Part shown: positions 48,226 to 62,029 of the stretch, piece by piece
Layout: every line of letters begins with the position of its first letter
Numbering within the stretch: position 1 is the stretch's first letter
DNA from: Torymus aiolomorphi
Lineage: Eukaryota > Arthropoda > Insecta > Hymenoptera > Torymidae
Length of the DNA stretch: 64,000 nucleotides
NCBI GenBank assembly: GCA_036365515.1
Contig: CM070873.1
Coordinates: 82,099,948-82,163,947, forward strand
Direction of reading: 5' to 3'
Notes under the pieces: generated by a model
What the model was told of the DNA's origin: nothing
Seen by the model: the letters and a program-made list of their open reading frames with translations, nothing else
Database searches by the model: none
Made by a program: the position numbers and the translations under genes

Positions 48226-49229
48226 CCGGGGCCCATTGTGCCGCGGCTCAGGTACAAACGTATTGGGTTCCACAGGGCGACGGCGGCGCCCCGCGCATAT
48301 AAGCGTACAAACGCGATAGAGGAGAGGGGGAGTCAAAAAGACTCTCTCCGTCTCTCTTCTTTTCCGCTCTCGCGTTTTTTTTCTCCCTCCCTCTAGCTGC
48401 GCCTGCATTAAATAGCTACCGTCCGCGTATATATACGGCGCTTTCTCGTCGGCGGCAGAGGCAGATCGAATTTCGCGGCAGCGATCATCGCGAGAGTGAG
48501 TCGCGCGAGATGAAGACGCGCGCGCGATGGAGATCCTTTACAAAGGCCGCGCGCAAGCGCCAAGGGAGTTCCACGACGGTATATATATAACCCTCGGGGG
48601 GAACACGAATGTCACTGCGTGAAAATATATCCGTATTCACAGTTCCAGATTTCACTGAGAGCCTCTCTCTCTCTCCTTCTTTGCTCTTTTCCTGCATGCG
48701 CGCGATCGCGAGCACACGAGGCTCGGAAGAGAGCCTTCGCCTCTTCTTTCTTCGTGTTTCTCGATTGTGTGTATAACGACGATCCTATTGAGGGCTGTTT
48801 ATCCGCCGGGGCTTTTTTCTTGTATTTCTGTTTGATGGGTTCTCGAATTTGGACGTAACTTCGTAACTGAAATGGCTTATTAGATTTCTGAGCTTTTTTT
48901 CTAATATACGAGAAGGTATATCCTATTTTGTCGACTATCTTATATATATTTTCTCCTCGTCGTAGGCACTCGATGCACTTTTATTGGATAGTATGTAATT
49001 TATATAGAAAATTAAGTAAATAATTTCTATGTAGTAATACAAATTATTATTCTTTGCTATATCATATTATAGGTTCCTAGATGAATTGTCTACTTTTAGT
49101 TATTTTTTTTAACTACTTTTCGTTTAGGCCTTATTTGACAAAAGTATACCCTCGCTAAAAGTAAATAAAAAAACAATTGAAACACTTTGAATGCTTTAAA
49201 TAGGCCACCCAAGATTTTGTTACCTTTAG

Positions 49230-49787
49230 AATTCAATTTGTAACTCCGCGCTAAAAACTATGACACTCCATTTACCGCTATCTACGCTTGTACCTCCTAA
49301 AAAGCCAGACTACAATTAAGCCTTAAGAGTCATTATCACCGGGCTAGGAAAAAAGCGAGAGAGAAAAAACAAAGCCGAATAAAAAAAATCACGCAAAAGC
49401 ATACATTTTAGACAATTTAAAACTAGGCAAACCCGAAAAAATAGAACCCGAGGGCGCGCGCATTATTAGCCTTTGTTCGGTGTATCCAATGTCGCAATGG
49501 CGAAAAATTCGCGGATTATATCACATTCATTGTCCGCTATATGGCGCGGGACACGCGCGCGCACCCACAGATGCTCTCGCCATTGTCGCTGCGGAGTATA
49601 CATATATATACCTATACTTTGCGCAAAAAGTCGCATCCAAACGAGCCGCCGCGGCCCGTACATCTCCCTCTCTTTCTTTCCCTCCGCTTCGCCGCCCCCG
49701 GTGTTTAACAGCTAATCTGCCAAATGAAGTGTTTTTGTGTTTGAGCACAACACTTCGTCTCAATAGAGAGTAGAGAGAGCGAGAGAC

Positions 49788-49819
<32 letters not shown>

Positions 49820-50520
49820 AAACCGCCCTCGAGAAAAGGGTTGCCGCCGTCGACATGATTGATGCTCGAGGGGGAGAAAAGAGCGAGAGAGAAGCGAGCG
49901 GCGGCGGCAGCAGCAGCAGCAGCAGCAGCAGTAACAGCAACCCTTTTTAGTCAAGCGCTAGAGAAAGAGAGACAGAGAGAGAGAGACAGAGAGCGAGGGT
50001 ACTTAATTGAGCTGCAGACCTCAGAACAGGCGGACAGCCAATCTTCCCGCGCGCGAGCACACAGTGTATTTGTGTAATGGTCGATGTAACCTTAACCTCC
50101 CTCTCTCTCTTTCTTCCCCTTGCCAGGCTGCTGCTCTCTTCCTCTTTTCTCATCGAGAAAATCGCTTTCTAATAGTCGAAGGCCGCCGCTCCGCGTGTAC
50201 ATATATATACCGTTGCCAGGCGAGCCTTTGAGCGCGAATTAGCCTTTGCCACGCTCGGCTGCCACGATGAATGCTATATACAAGGGGTTGGCCACGGTGT
50301 TGGCGGTATTCGTTACCTATTTTTGTGGTTGTCCGTGTTTGAGGAAACTCGGGTCTCGCGTTATTACCCGATTAAGGAAGGGTGTGTATGTGTGTCGATG
50401 GACCCTCGAGCCTGACTGATGGCTCTATTGATGATCGAGAGAAAGATGTTGCGAAAGGGGTGTGTATATTGGTGCGAGGGATGTTGAATTGATAGTTGAA
50501 TATATATATTGTTGATCGCG
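49230..50520. other. Rx-intron GC/CpG island at 49.9 kb
   Basis: Left shoulder is A/C-rich. TATATATA motifs occur near 49603 and 50201. Right shoulder GGGGTTGGCCACGGTGTTGG onward is G/T-rich. Confidence 0.55.
49777..50000. repeat. GA tracts and (CAG)n
   Basis: Two GA tracts (49777-49820 and 49964-49992) flank a GGC/CAG run (49899-49932). A (CTG)n run also occurs at 47127-47145 and a (CCG)n at 60098-60121. Confidence 0.85.
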
Positions 50521-50655
50521 GTTTTATTAGAAAACAAGATGCAAAACAAATTAGATTCCGAAATATTATAACTGAAAATTTGCTGTATACATAATATATT
50601 TGCGTATAGCTATAATTTTGAATTTAAGGAAATTTCAAAGATTAAATAGGAAATA

Positions 50656-51446
50656 ATTTCCTGGTACAAATGTTAACCGTATACTGGTAGAAATTCATCT
50701 AGATGAAATTGCCAAGAAGTTAGAAAATAGCTAGTAAAACTGACTTATTAGTGGATATGATGAAACGATTTTTCAACCAGTATTTGCCTATTTCTTAGAT
50801 TGACGTCACAACAAAATATTCGAATTTGATTTTCTTACTAATTCTATCATGTATGAAAAAGCATTAAAGTGCATTAAATGGCTTTCCAAAATATAAATAA
50901 ATAACATTAACTAAAAAATCATTTGTTGTACTCCTTCTATGAATAATTCAGCAAAACTTTTATTTCTTCATCTGATTCTGTCTCTCTCACTCCTTGTCAT
51001 AACAGCAAGCCTATATTCTGCTAGCCATTTCCAGACTAAAAAACTGATCAGTTTTAATACCTTTAAAATACTCAAGAACAAGTTTATACTTGTCTTCGAA
51101 AAACTCATTCTATTTAATAATCTATTAAATGGCTATATAATAGGGGAAAAAACGTTTCACCGGGAGCTAGAAACTGGACAAGATAAATTTCCATTTTATA
51201 GCAAGTTTCTAAAATAAATACTCAGTTATTAGTTATAAAATGTTTTGGATTTCCACAAGGGTAGAAGCTAGCTATTTTTTAGTTAAATTTATGGCTAAAA
51301 ACGAGCCTTGCTTGCATTTCATAATTGTGTACCAATCCGAAATAAATTATGGCATTTATACTTCATAAAATATGTATTTTGGGTAATAGTAATGCTTCCA
51401 TTTAATTAACACGTTACCTAGAAATACGGTTAATTTTCTACCAGGG
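50656..51446. mobile_element. About 0.79 kb element with CCTGGTA-AACCGTAT TIRs
   Basis: The left end CCTGGTACAAATGTTAACCG, TAT (50660-50682) is inverted at the right end as ATACGGTTAATTTTCTACCA, GGG (51424-51446). A 92-codon frame inside (50939-51217) resembles no transposase and is probably incidental. A fragment of the right end recurs at 57262-57325. Confidence 0.6.
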
Positions 51447-51579
51447 TTATTGTTAGTTTAAAAAACTTCCTTAGTGCATAAAGAATGTGAGTTGATAATG
51501 AATTCTTAATAAAGAAATATTCAAATGTTGCTGACATAATTTGAATCACCCGAATGTTCATTATAAAAAAGAAGCTAAT

Positions 51580-52460
51580 TTCCTAATCGACCTTACTAAA
51601 CCAATCCAATCAACCTTCAAGAACGCTTGGCAAACTCTTCGCAACGCTTAATAACCCCAAACAAAAATCCAACGTCACCGAAGAGCGCCCAACCCTCCCC
51701 GAGACACCGCCTCGACGAAACTATAAGACAGCAAAATGAAGGGATAAAGGCGGCGCGCGCAGACTCCCCGGCGCTTCCATCCCTCTCCTCTCTTGCGCGC
51801 ACCCTCTTTCACGACCACGAGGTAGGGAGAGATAGAGAGAGAGGCAGAAAGAACCTCTCGCGCATGCGCGCGCGCGCGTGCGGAGAGCTTCCCCCCGCGT
51901 AATGGAGTTTCCAAATATTCGGGAGGAGCCCTCGCTCAATTTCGAACAATTTGCATTTAGGGTGAAGTGCAATTAATAGAAGCAACGGGACGTTGGTGTG
52001 CGTGTCGCTACCCCCACCTCTGCGCCCAGCTATTCCACGCCTATTAACACTGGATTCCGCGCGTGTGCGCGAGAGTAAAGGAGGTGGGGGACGGGGGAAG
52101 CGCAAAAGTCGCCGCGTTATTCAGTTAGTCGAACAGTAATTACAATAACGAGTCGTTAGGAGATGCTCCGCGCCGAGGCCGCCTCGTAAGACCTCGGCCG
52201 GCGCTCGGCGCGCTTGCCTCCAGTTTATCTACGACGAAGATGGCATTATAGGCGGTGCGCGCGCGCGCCCGGCTTGTTCGTAAGCGCGCCGGATTTCGGG
52301 GATAATGGTTGTTTATGTTAATGCTGAAGTTGAGATTTCGGAGAGATTTAATTTGTCGTTGGGGAGTTGTAGTCGGTTTAGAGGGGGTTGCTTTGTAAAG
52401 ATTAGTGTTTGAATATTCTTCTGGAAATATTAGTGCGCGCGTGGGCTCATCTAAGAGTTT
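51580..52460. other. Rx-intron GC/CpG island at 52.0 kb, clear switch
   Basis: Left shoulder AAACCAATCCAATCAACCTT and CCCCAAACAAAAATCCAACG. Right shoulder CGTTGGGGAGTTGTAGTCGG and GAGGGGGTTG. Confidence 0.65.
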
Positions 52461-53059
52461 ATTGTGTCTGAGAATTTTAAATGAATAGGATTAAAGGTTT
52501 ATAATCGAGGTGTACTAAATTTAGCGAGTCTTGTGTCTGTTAGCCAATAACCAATTGAATTATTCTTGATAGTGGTAAAATTTAACTCTATTCATATATT
52601 GTAGATGTAGAAACAAAAGTGGTAATGCATGGGGATAATGACAAAAAGGTTAAATGTAAACTTCAATTGTATTAAGATAGTTCTCTAATATATCAAAAAG
52701 TGGCTTTCGAAAGTAACCAATTCTAGCGTGTCCTTTAAAATCTAAATTATTTTTCTTTATTTTTTAAAATATAGGTTGCCGACCTATTTTTCAAGAAAAA
52801 AAATTATTTAAAAAGGTTACTTTTACATTGAGAGTAAATGACGCCATATAACGCATAACAGGAAGTAATAGTATTACTTGATAAAAAAATGGGGTTCCAA
52901 AAAGAAAAACATAGCTTAAGAAAGATGAAATTCAGCTCTTACTTTTAAGTTTACTTGTCAAGCCGACTTTTTTAAAAAGATATGAATGATTATAAACACA
53001 AATAGCAGACGACATGCATGAGAGCGAGAGAGACAGAACGACGCGTATGGCATGCGTAT

Positions 53060-53101
53060 GGTATAGTTTGTGCTCTCGGTGAGAGTACAAACTATAACGC
53101 G
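53060..53101. repeat. Short perfect hairpin
   Basis: TATAGTTTGTGCTCTC and GAGAGTACAAACTATA pair with a loop of a few bases and one mismatch. CGCGTATGG-like and ACGCGTT flanks extend it. The rest of 52460-53270 is AT-rich. Confidence 0.5.
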
Positions 53102-53269
53102 TTAGAGAACTACCTTAAACTTAACTAACTAGTCAGCAATGTATAAGGCCGCAAAATTCTAAATAAAAAATACAAATTTTTGTATAGTAAGTAGTAGAAA
53201 ATTTTGTATTCTGTTTGGCGTATTACCCGTTTAAATGAACTTTTGATTCCAATAACCCTAATTTAAATA

Positions 53270-53960
<691 letters not shown>

Positions 53961-54289
53961 ATTCGCATGATAAAGTGAATTGTGTAAATGTAATATTTCG
54001 TGAGAAATGTAGAAGTTGCCTGATAAACAGTTTATTTTTGATTTGATAAAAAGTTTAAAACAACACTTTAAACGTTATGTATAAATTTCCATTATGTATC
54101 AACAATAAGGTATATTATTTTCTTCAGTCAAACTTGCTGATAATCTAATTTACTATCAAGCAGTATTAAATAATATTTACAAAACGTATACTATTCGCGT
54201 GAAAGAACCCACTAGCAATATTACATGTCCAATTTCTCATTCCTTCGGCTCAGAAGGTGCATGAATAACTGAATTCTTTACCGATCATT

Positions 54290-55170
54290 TACTCCGAAAC
54301 TATACACCCTAGCGAACCCATATAATTAGACTCCTTACATACATGGGCGCAATTACATTAATCGGCTGCTCAGTCGCCGTTCATTCTTCACCTAGAAATA
54401 ATGTAGCGCGTAAACGGCGTGCTCGACCGAGACGACATCGCGTTAAAACCCCATTCGACTAGTCACCCCTTGGCAACGGAATAACACGCATACACACGTA
54501 ATACACACCAAAACACTTTCCGGCCAACCGAACGGGCAACAAAAAAATAACGCAGGAGCTAGAGAAACAGGAGCAAAGCCACATCATAAATCGAGACGAC
54601 GTTAATTGAATCATCACGATCATATTCGCGATCGCTTACCCTCTCGAAAGATGAAATATTCATTTGATTTATAGGGCGTGAAATATCCCCTCGACGCTCC
54701 CACGTGTTTGCGCGCGCACGATATTATCGCGATTATCATTATTATTATTATCATCATCATCATGATCGTGGCAGGCGAGAGAGCGCGAGGCCGGAACTAA
54801 GGGGATCACCTAATCCAGGGCTCGACGCGCGCGCCTTCCTCTTTCTTTTGCTCGCCCTTGGTTAGACGCGCGAGCGGCTCTTTATGCGCGAAGAGTAGGT
54901 ATATATATATACTTATGCGCGAACGACGCCTTTATGTCCGCCGTTGTTTTTCTCGACGACGTGGGTCTCGGCTTCGCTACCTTCTTTTTCTCTCCCTCGG
55001 CTGACGGGAGAGCGAGAGGCCATTTGTCAGGTTTTCGTCTATTAAGAGCGTGGAGCGAGGTATAACGGTAATTGTTGTGTTTAGGTGGCGAATGCTAAGT
55101 GACGTTGGATTACGGAGGATTTTGGGGGATCGTTTGGCGGGAATTTATCAAGGTTGTTGGAGTGTAACAG
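54290..55170. other. Rx-intron GC/CpG island at 54.7 kb, clear switch
   Basis: C/A-rich left shoulder (ACACACCAAAACACTTTCCG). Core has GGTATATATATATACT. Right shoulder GGATTTTGGGGGATCGTTTG. Confidence 0.65.
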
Positions 55171-55619
55171 AGGAAAAATTGTATTAACGTTTCGTAGTTC
55201 GAAGGAATATACTGTTTCGTATTGCGTTTTTTATGCATATCATGAATTTTAATGTGTTTGTATTATTTTGTTTTATTATTATTATATGATTTTTGTTTAT
55301 TGTTATGTATAATTTTTGGAATGCTATTACATTCTAAACAATTGCAGACATTCCTATAAGTCTATGAACTTTAATAGATGGTCACTATTCCTTTCAATTT
55401 ACAAATTTTTCTGTTGGAAAAAATTAAGTACCATAGAATTAACTAAATTTCATTATTTATTAAACTAATTTGTCAACTTTTATTTGAAAAAACGAACTTC
55501 AAACTTATTATCCATCTCTTTTTTATATAAAAAACTGCATTAAGGAATTTTAATGTTTAGGAGATCTTATGTTGAACACAAGATCTTTGTGTCAGAAAAT
55601 CATGTTGGTGTATTCTACA

Positions 55620-56660
55620 TATTCCACGCCCCCTTAACGACTCACGCCGTAATAATCAAAATCACGAAATTACAGAATTTCCGTTATAAATCAGAAGAAT
55701 ATTATTCGATCCCCATTCCCGATAACTTCAACCGTAATATACCACAAAAACAACCACACAAACTCTTCTACACGATACATCCTCTCTCCATAATCATCGA
55801 ATCAACAACAACATCAATTTTCTCGCCCTCCAGCTCAATAGCCGCACTGACGCCGTAATACAACCTATTTACCATTAATAGGTGTTTCCTCGTAACCTAC
55901 ACCCTCGCATCCACTCTCCCCCTCGCGCCAAATAAAAAAAGAAAGCGATCGAAATCGCCGAGGAACACGTGAACATCGGCATTACACGCGCCTGCGCCCC
56001 CTCGCCGACACACACATAATACACAACGACATGGAAATTTTCTCTCCGCGAGCGTGCGCAGCTATAAACCCCCGGCGAAACAAATCAAGCTCCTATTATT
56101 CACTCACTCGGGCACGTGTATATGTTCACCTATCCCGAGAGTTAAGCAATTAGGCGCGTGTATCGAGGAAGTATCAGAAAATATATTTTCCGGCTCCGCC
56201 GTGCCGACAGCCCCGCGCGCGCGTGTGTAGAGATCCCTATGGCAACCGGCGCGGTAAATAATATCGGCGCGCACGAACGCGATATTCCACGCGCGCGCGG
56301 TCTGTCTCGCGTTTATTTTTATCGCTACACGTGGAAGAGCGCCCCGAGGCTTTGTCTCGCGCCTTTACTCCGTTCGTCGCGTTCTTTTTACGATCGAAAA
56401 GAGGGGATGCGGCAATGTAAATCAGGCAGGTGGAAGCGTGACTTTTGAGGCTGAATTATATACTTATATGGGTCGAGACGTGGCTGGGTGACGGTTTTAT
56501 TCGAGACTTTGCCGATGATTATCAGCTGATGTATTTATTCGATTATTTATGCGGATGGCCCGTTATGCGAGCGGCGCGGGAAGAGTGTATATAAAACGCG
56601 AGGTGGATTCAATAATGGCTCGTTATGGCTGGATGTATTTTTAATGCTGTGATGTGTGCG
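55620..56660. other. Rx-intron GC/CpG island at 56.2 kb
   Basis: C/A-rich left shoulder (55740-55920), CpG core, and right shoulder GACGTGGCTGGGTGACGG. Confidence 0.55.
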
Positions 56661-57261
56661 TTGAAATATCTTTGTATGACATGAACTTCGCTTGTATAGA
56701 CGCTAATGTAATGCGGAACGTTCGTGTTCAGATGTTCGATTCGAAGCAAATGGTTTACATAATCTACATATATGGTTTTAAGTAAAAAGTATCATCAATT
56801 TTTGTTACGAGAACTAATATTTTACAGTATTCAAATCAATCGAGCTATATGTCAGGTTCTACGAGAAACAGAATTACAATACGTGTAGGATTTCAAATGT
56901 TTTAGGAGAAGACAATAGTCTATATGAAATGTATATTTTTCAACAGACGTCAAAGGACTTTTTAAAATCATTTCAAAACAACAAAATTATCATTAAATAA
57001 TCAAAAATTAATATCAACCTTATCAAAAACATATAGCAATAGGCATAAAAAGGTAAGAGAGATATGTGTAAAAGTTAACAATTTCCGAACGTTACCCTGG
57101 TTGGCGAACCGTTCGTTAATTTTTAAATTAACAACGTCACACCACGATTATGTTGCTATTGTCGACGAAGAATAACTATTTATGCATGTGGAAATATTGT
57201 AGATGCTTTGAAATACAGTGATAGTTTTAAATAGTTTTAATTAAATTTCAATGTTAATCTT

Positions 57262-57325
57262 AAGTAGAAATGCTTCCATTTGATTAACATGTTAACCAAC
57301 AAAGTTGGTCTATTTTCTATCATGG
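57262..57325. mobile_element. Fragment of the 50656-51446 element family
   Basis: AATGCTTCCATTTGATTAAC, then ATGTTAACC and TTTTCTATCATGGT match the right end at 51390-51443 in the same orientation. Confidence 0.55.
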
Positions 57326-57339
57326 TATACGCGAATCCT

Positions 57340-58520
57340 CAAAAAGAGCTTCACACGCTGCAAAAATGGAATAGTCACCTGTAAAAATTTGCCCCCGCCG
57401 CGATTCTATTAATACAGCTATAATCAATCGATTCATACGCTTCGAATTAAATCAACAAAGGCCCGCGCGCGTCCGCGAAACGGCACAAAAAAAAACAAGC
57501 CACCCTCCGCGAGATAGAGAGAAAGAGAGAGAGAGAGAGAGAAAGAGAGGCAGAACAAAACTTTTTTAAAAGCCCCCCTCCCGCGCTTGGTAATTGAAAG
57601 TAGTTACCCCAAAATAAAAAAAAGAAAGACAGAGAATGGGCGAACTGGAACGAAAAAACTTGGCAACTCGAGCGCAATATTCGTGTGCGCGCGATATTCC
57701 GCGGGCGGCCGAGCCGCTCTTTCTCTCTCGATTTTCCGTGATTTGAATTACGCGTCGAGTCGGCCGCGATTGCCACTCGCCTCTCTTTTCCTCGAATTAG
57801 CCCGCTCGCCGCGAAAAATCAATCTGCCCTTTTATATGCTATAAATCGTGTACGCGTGTCCGTGTGTATATATGTGTATGTATCTGTGTGTCGATTGCAG
57901 GCCGGCGCGGTCAAGGTGGAAATGGCCTCCGCGGTTTTGCAGATGGAAACTTTTAATCGTCGTTCAAATTAAGCGCGCGCGCGTACCCTCGTATACAGCC
58001 GAGCGCTGTTCCGTCTCTCTCTCTTTTCCGCTTCGTTTCTGTCCCCGCGCCCGCTATACTACTCGCAAAAACGTTTTTACTCTTCGTAGCTCGTTTTATC
58101 ATGTACGCGTGTGTGTTGGTGGATGGTCGTGCACACGTAGGTGTGCGCGTAGGTTTTATTTTTCTCCATCTCTGTCCCTCTCTCTCTCTCTCGTTTTGTC
58201 GGTCAGTTTTAAACGTCAATTTTCTCGGTTTCGAAATAACTATCGGAGCTCTCTTTCTCTCTCGTTCCGTTGAACCGCTAACCGAATGGTCTTTCCTTTT
58301 TTACGTTTTATTTCAATTCTTCAATTTGCTGCTCGGCCAGAGAGGAACGGGGTTGCAGTAGCCATGTGTATATATTGCTTTCTTTTCGCTTGAATCGGGG
58401 GAGGGAGAGGAACAGCGCGGCAAAGTGATTTCGCCGGCGATGATGATGAGAAACGTTTAAAAGTGCTGCGCGAAATTCGATGAAAAAATCCGGCAGGATT
58501 AATGCGCGCAATCGTTCTGT
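57340..58520. other. Rx-intron GC/CpG island at 57.9 kb
   Basis: Left edge with GCCCCCGCCGCG, GA and CT tracts in the core, GTGTATATATGTG at 57865, and right shoulder ATCGGGGGAGGGAGAGG. Confidence 0.5.
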
Positions 58521-58879
58521 CGATAATGGGAATTTAATTGGCCGTTGTTTCCAGAAACAATTCATTTTAATCCGACGAGTATTCTATATATGTATTCGCG
58601 TCAGTCGATCGCTGTTCAGAAAAATGAAATAACTTTTCGATAAATTACTTTAAATGCTTTGATGAAAAATAAATACTGCAATATATTCGGCCCCTATGGA
58701 TATCGATGAAATTACTTGATATTTTTAGAATATAGATTATTCTGATATTTTTTTTTAATTTTAACGTTTTAACAGGCTGTAGTTGCACGTGTAATTACTT
58801 TTCGAATACCCAAACTATTCTATACGTATATTTATAGAACATGTCAAGTATAACAATTATTTCATAAAAATGTAAAATC

Positions 58880-59570
58880 TTCTGCCACATCTATTCCTTT
58901 CCAGCATCACGCAATAGCGTAACAACGAATCCCAATTTTTCTCTTAATCAACTTTTCACAACCATTTCCGCGTCCATATAACGTATACACATTCCGTGAC
59001 ACCAGAACGGACACTTCAACGGCACGCGTGACAAAGAAGACGTCAGTCGCGCTCAAGTGTCCTGCGCGCTCAACGAACCCTCTGTATATAACGACAGCGT
59101 CATTGTCCATCGCGTCGCGCGCTCGACAAAGGCACAAATCAAACGGACCAAGCGGAACAACAACTCCACTATCCTGCGCGTATATATATGTAGTACACGG
59201 AAGAAACAATCGCGGCGCGTGCGATATCGATTAGCGCTCGCGTCGAATTAGCCCTCGCCGTTTTTTTCCCGGCCCCCGCGCGCGCAGTTCCGGCCGCTCG
59301 CGTGCTGCAGCCCTCCGTGTGTGCGTATATATAGGTATATTGTATCCCCCTCCTCATGTGCAAAGGGGCCCGTACGTGTATAATAGATACGGGACTAGCG
59401 GTGCGGTGCGGGAGTGCGTGCGCGACGTTGTGAGCATTGCTTTTAATTTGAAGTTAAATAATTATTGTCGCTGGTCGAACGATAGAGATAGTGCAGAGTT
59501 TGTGTGTGGTGTTGTGGAGGATGCAGGGCAGGGGTTGGGATATTGTGATAAAGGGGTACAGATTTAGTAA
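58880..59570. other. Rx-intron GC/CpG island at 59.2 kb, clear switch
   Basis: A/C-rich left shoulder, core with GCGTATATATATG and GCGTATATATAGG, and right shoulder GTGTGTGGTGTTGTGGAGGA. Confidence 0.65.
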
Positions 59571-59799
59571 GGTATAAATGCTTTGATTATTCTACTGTGG
59601 AACTTGACGACAGGTGCCATTTACCCTTTTAGAATGATTTAGACAATACCAGAAAAGTTGTTGAAAATTTAATTTTTTTTTTCTATGTCAAAACTTTGTT
59701 CAAATATAATAAAATACTGTTTTATAAACGAGTCTGCTTATATAAGTACATCTTTATTTAAAAAATTAAGTTATCACTTATTCAGCAACAATTCAGCTC

Positions 59800-60340
59800 T
59801 CTACACTGCAATGTAACCAATCACTGTAATAACTCCCCGTAATATCCCCCAAGTGCGAGTCTCAAATCACACATTAATCCCCGATTATGCGCAAGGACAG
59901 GCGCAATTACAACGTCCACGCGCATTAATTGGCGCACATACGCACTCGGGGAGTCTGTAGACCCGATACGCGGTCGGCGTAACTAGCGCGATGCCCCGTG
60001 TATATAAGTGGTATATATCCTGACTATATGGTCCGAGCTAAAATTGGATATGCGACGCGTGACAGACGTCGCGCAGCTAACCGAAGTCTCCTGGGGAGCT
60101 ACCGCCGCCGCCGCCGCCGCTGTTGCTGCGACAATAAAACGCCCCCGCGAGAGGGAGTGTCAAATTTACGCTGGTAATAAGCCGGCCGAGCTGAGATTTA
60201 ACAAGAAGCCGGTGGTTGCGGAGTGTAATTGGATTTCAAATGAGGTGAGCTGTTGTTCTGGTTATACTGATTTGATATTAGCGTTTTTGTACATATTATA
60301 GTAGAAGGTTTTTGTGGTGAAAAATTATGTTAAATTTAAA
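59800..60340. other. Rx-intron GC/CpG island at 60.1 kb, clear switch
   Basis: C/A-rich left shoulder (59810-59940), (CCG)n core, and a G/T-rich right shoulder (60200-60330). Confidence 0.6.
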
Positions 60341-60589
60341 GTGGAATGTGATCAGATATAGTCAGACCAAAAATATCAACTGTATTATAAAACCTTTCTT
60401 TTATAGTCAAAAGTGTATGACAGCAATTTAAAACGAAAAAGTTAACGTATAAAAAGGGATGTTTCTTGTAGTTTGAAATATCATTCTTTTCTCTAATCTT
60501 TTTGTATTGAACATTTTACTACAGCAAAAGTTTTCAATAAGAATTCCAAATTTGAAAAAATTAAAAAAAAAATTCCGTTCAATTTTAAT

Positions 60590-61440
60590 TTCCCTAAAAC
60601 GCAGCCAGCACGTACACTTATAAAAAGAACACGTCCCGTCCGCGCATATTGGATCTAGCATTTTCCTCCTCGGAAAGCTCATAAAGCCAGCTCTCGCGCG
60701 TGTCTATATACGCGAAAAAAGCGCTTGCTCTCACTCACGGTAAACAACCCTCGCCTCTCTCTCTCTCTCTCTGGTTCGCTGCAATATAAAATTGTCGCCC
60801 TAACAAAGGCTGAGCGCTGGGCAACGCGCAGGAAAACGCGATTCATTACGCGCGGCGAGTAGATTGATTAGCGCTCGCGCGTTTCGATAATCCGATCAAT
60901 TAAAAAAAAAAAAAAAAACAAACGACAAAGCCGCTGCCGAGGATTTGCTGCGCCTCCTTCGGGCTCTAATAAGCTTAAGGGATTAGATCCCGCGCGCGCG
61001 CATCCGCCGGAGAAAAAGTCCCACGGGATAGTACAGCAGCGGCGCGGGGGCTGGAACAAGTCCGGGAAAATTGGAAAAAGTTCGTGTAGTAGCCGCCGCC
61101 GCCGCCGAGACGCGATTAAACATTTTAATTGCGATTTTCGCGCGCTCGCTGGGGGCGTTTACCACGCACGCGGCTATACCTCTCAAAGGACTTTTGTGCG
61201 TGCGCGCGTGTAGACAGGGACGTGTGGGCGGCATCGATTTTATTGATTTTCAGTGGAAAATTGCGCGAACGGCTGAGTGTGTGTTGGGATACGTTGTAAA
61301 TGTAAAGTCAATAATTAAATCTGGCGGGAGGGAGAAAGGGCCGGGCGCGGTCTAATTAGTTTTTGAATAAATATAATTTTAAATCGGTTGGTCGTGGCAC
61401 ACGCGATTTTTGCTTGACGTGTGTGTGTGTGGGCGTCCTT
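60590..61440. other. Rx-intron GC/CpG island at 61.0 kb, clear switch
   Basis: A/C-rich left shoulder, core with CTATATACGCG and CT repeats, and right shoulder with GTGTGTGTGTGGGCG. Confidence 0.6.
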
Positions 61441-61761
61441 TTCTTTGCCCTTTATATTACGAAATTAATGCGTTACGTTGGCTCTTTGCGCGAGTTATTC
61501 GCGAAAGTATAACATGCAAGCGTTCAATTGGGATTTCATATGTCGATATGGATGTATAATGATTTTGAAAATAAGTTTTAAATTGATTTTTTTAACAATT
61601 TGAAATCAAATTAAAAGTCATTATTATATGTGCTATGAGAGGTGAAGCAAACTAAGTGGCAAATTTGCGTACTTGAACCAAAATATGTATACTGTTCGTT
61701 GATTTTAGTTTAGAAATTAAACTACAAAATTCACAAGAAAAACGTTTACATAAGTATAGTA

Positions 61762-61951
61762 CTCTCTAAGTATGAACAAGTGAAAAGTCGCTTACTGGTG
61801 CGAATAAGTGAAAAAAATCTACTAATACTTGAGTGAATATTAACTTATTAACACAGTAAAATAGTATAGAAGTGAATATTCACTAGGAAATCAGTCAATT
61901 TTTTCACTTATTTGCAACAGTGAGCGACTTATCACTTATTCATATCTAGAG
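61762..61951. mobile_element. TA-target MITE, family M1 copy 3
   Basis: The left end CTCTCTAAGTATGAACAAGT followed by GAAAAGTCGCTTACTGG matches copy 1 closely. The right end (GAGCGACTTATCACTTATTC, ATATCTAGAG) is inverted. The left flank is TA and the right flank is AA, possibly a mutated duplication. Confidence 0.75.
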
Positions 61952-62029
61952 AATATATTCCAAATTAAGATTTCTTATATACATAAGTAAAATGGTACAT
62001 ATTTTCATTTAATTAATCAAAAATGATTA

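Larger units (their letters stand above)
47600..48860. other. Rx-intron GC/CpG island at 48.2 kb
   Basis: A/C-rich left shoulder with CT repeats. The core has GCGTATATATACGGCGC (48426) and GGTATATATATAACCC (48579). It also holds a perfect TAATCGAATTA at 48215-48225. The right shoulder is G/T-rich. Confidence 0.55.

Noticed and set aside
50939..51217. 92-codon ORF as a transposase or membrane protein
   Set aside because: It has a hydrophobic start but no recognisable catalytic motif. It lies inside an AT-rich TIR element where such frames arise by chance.
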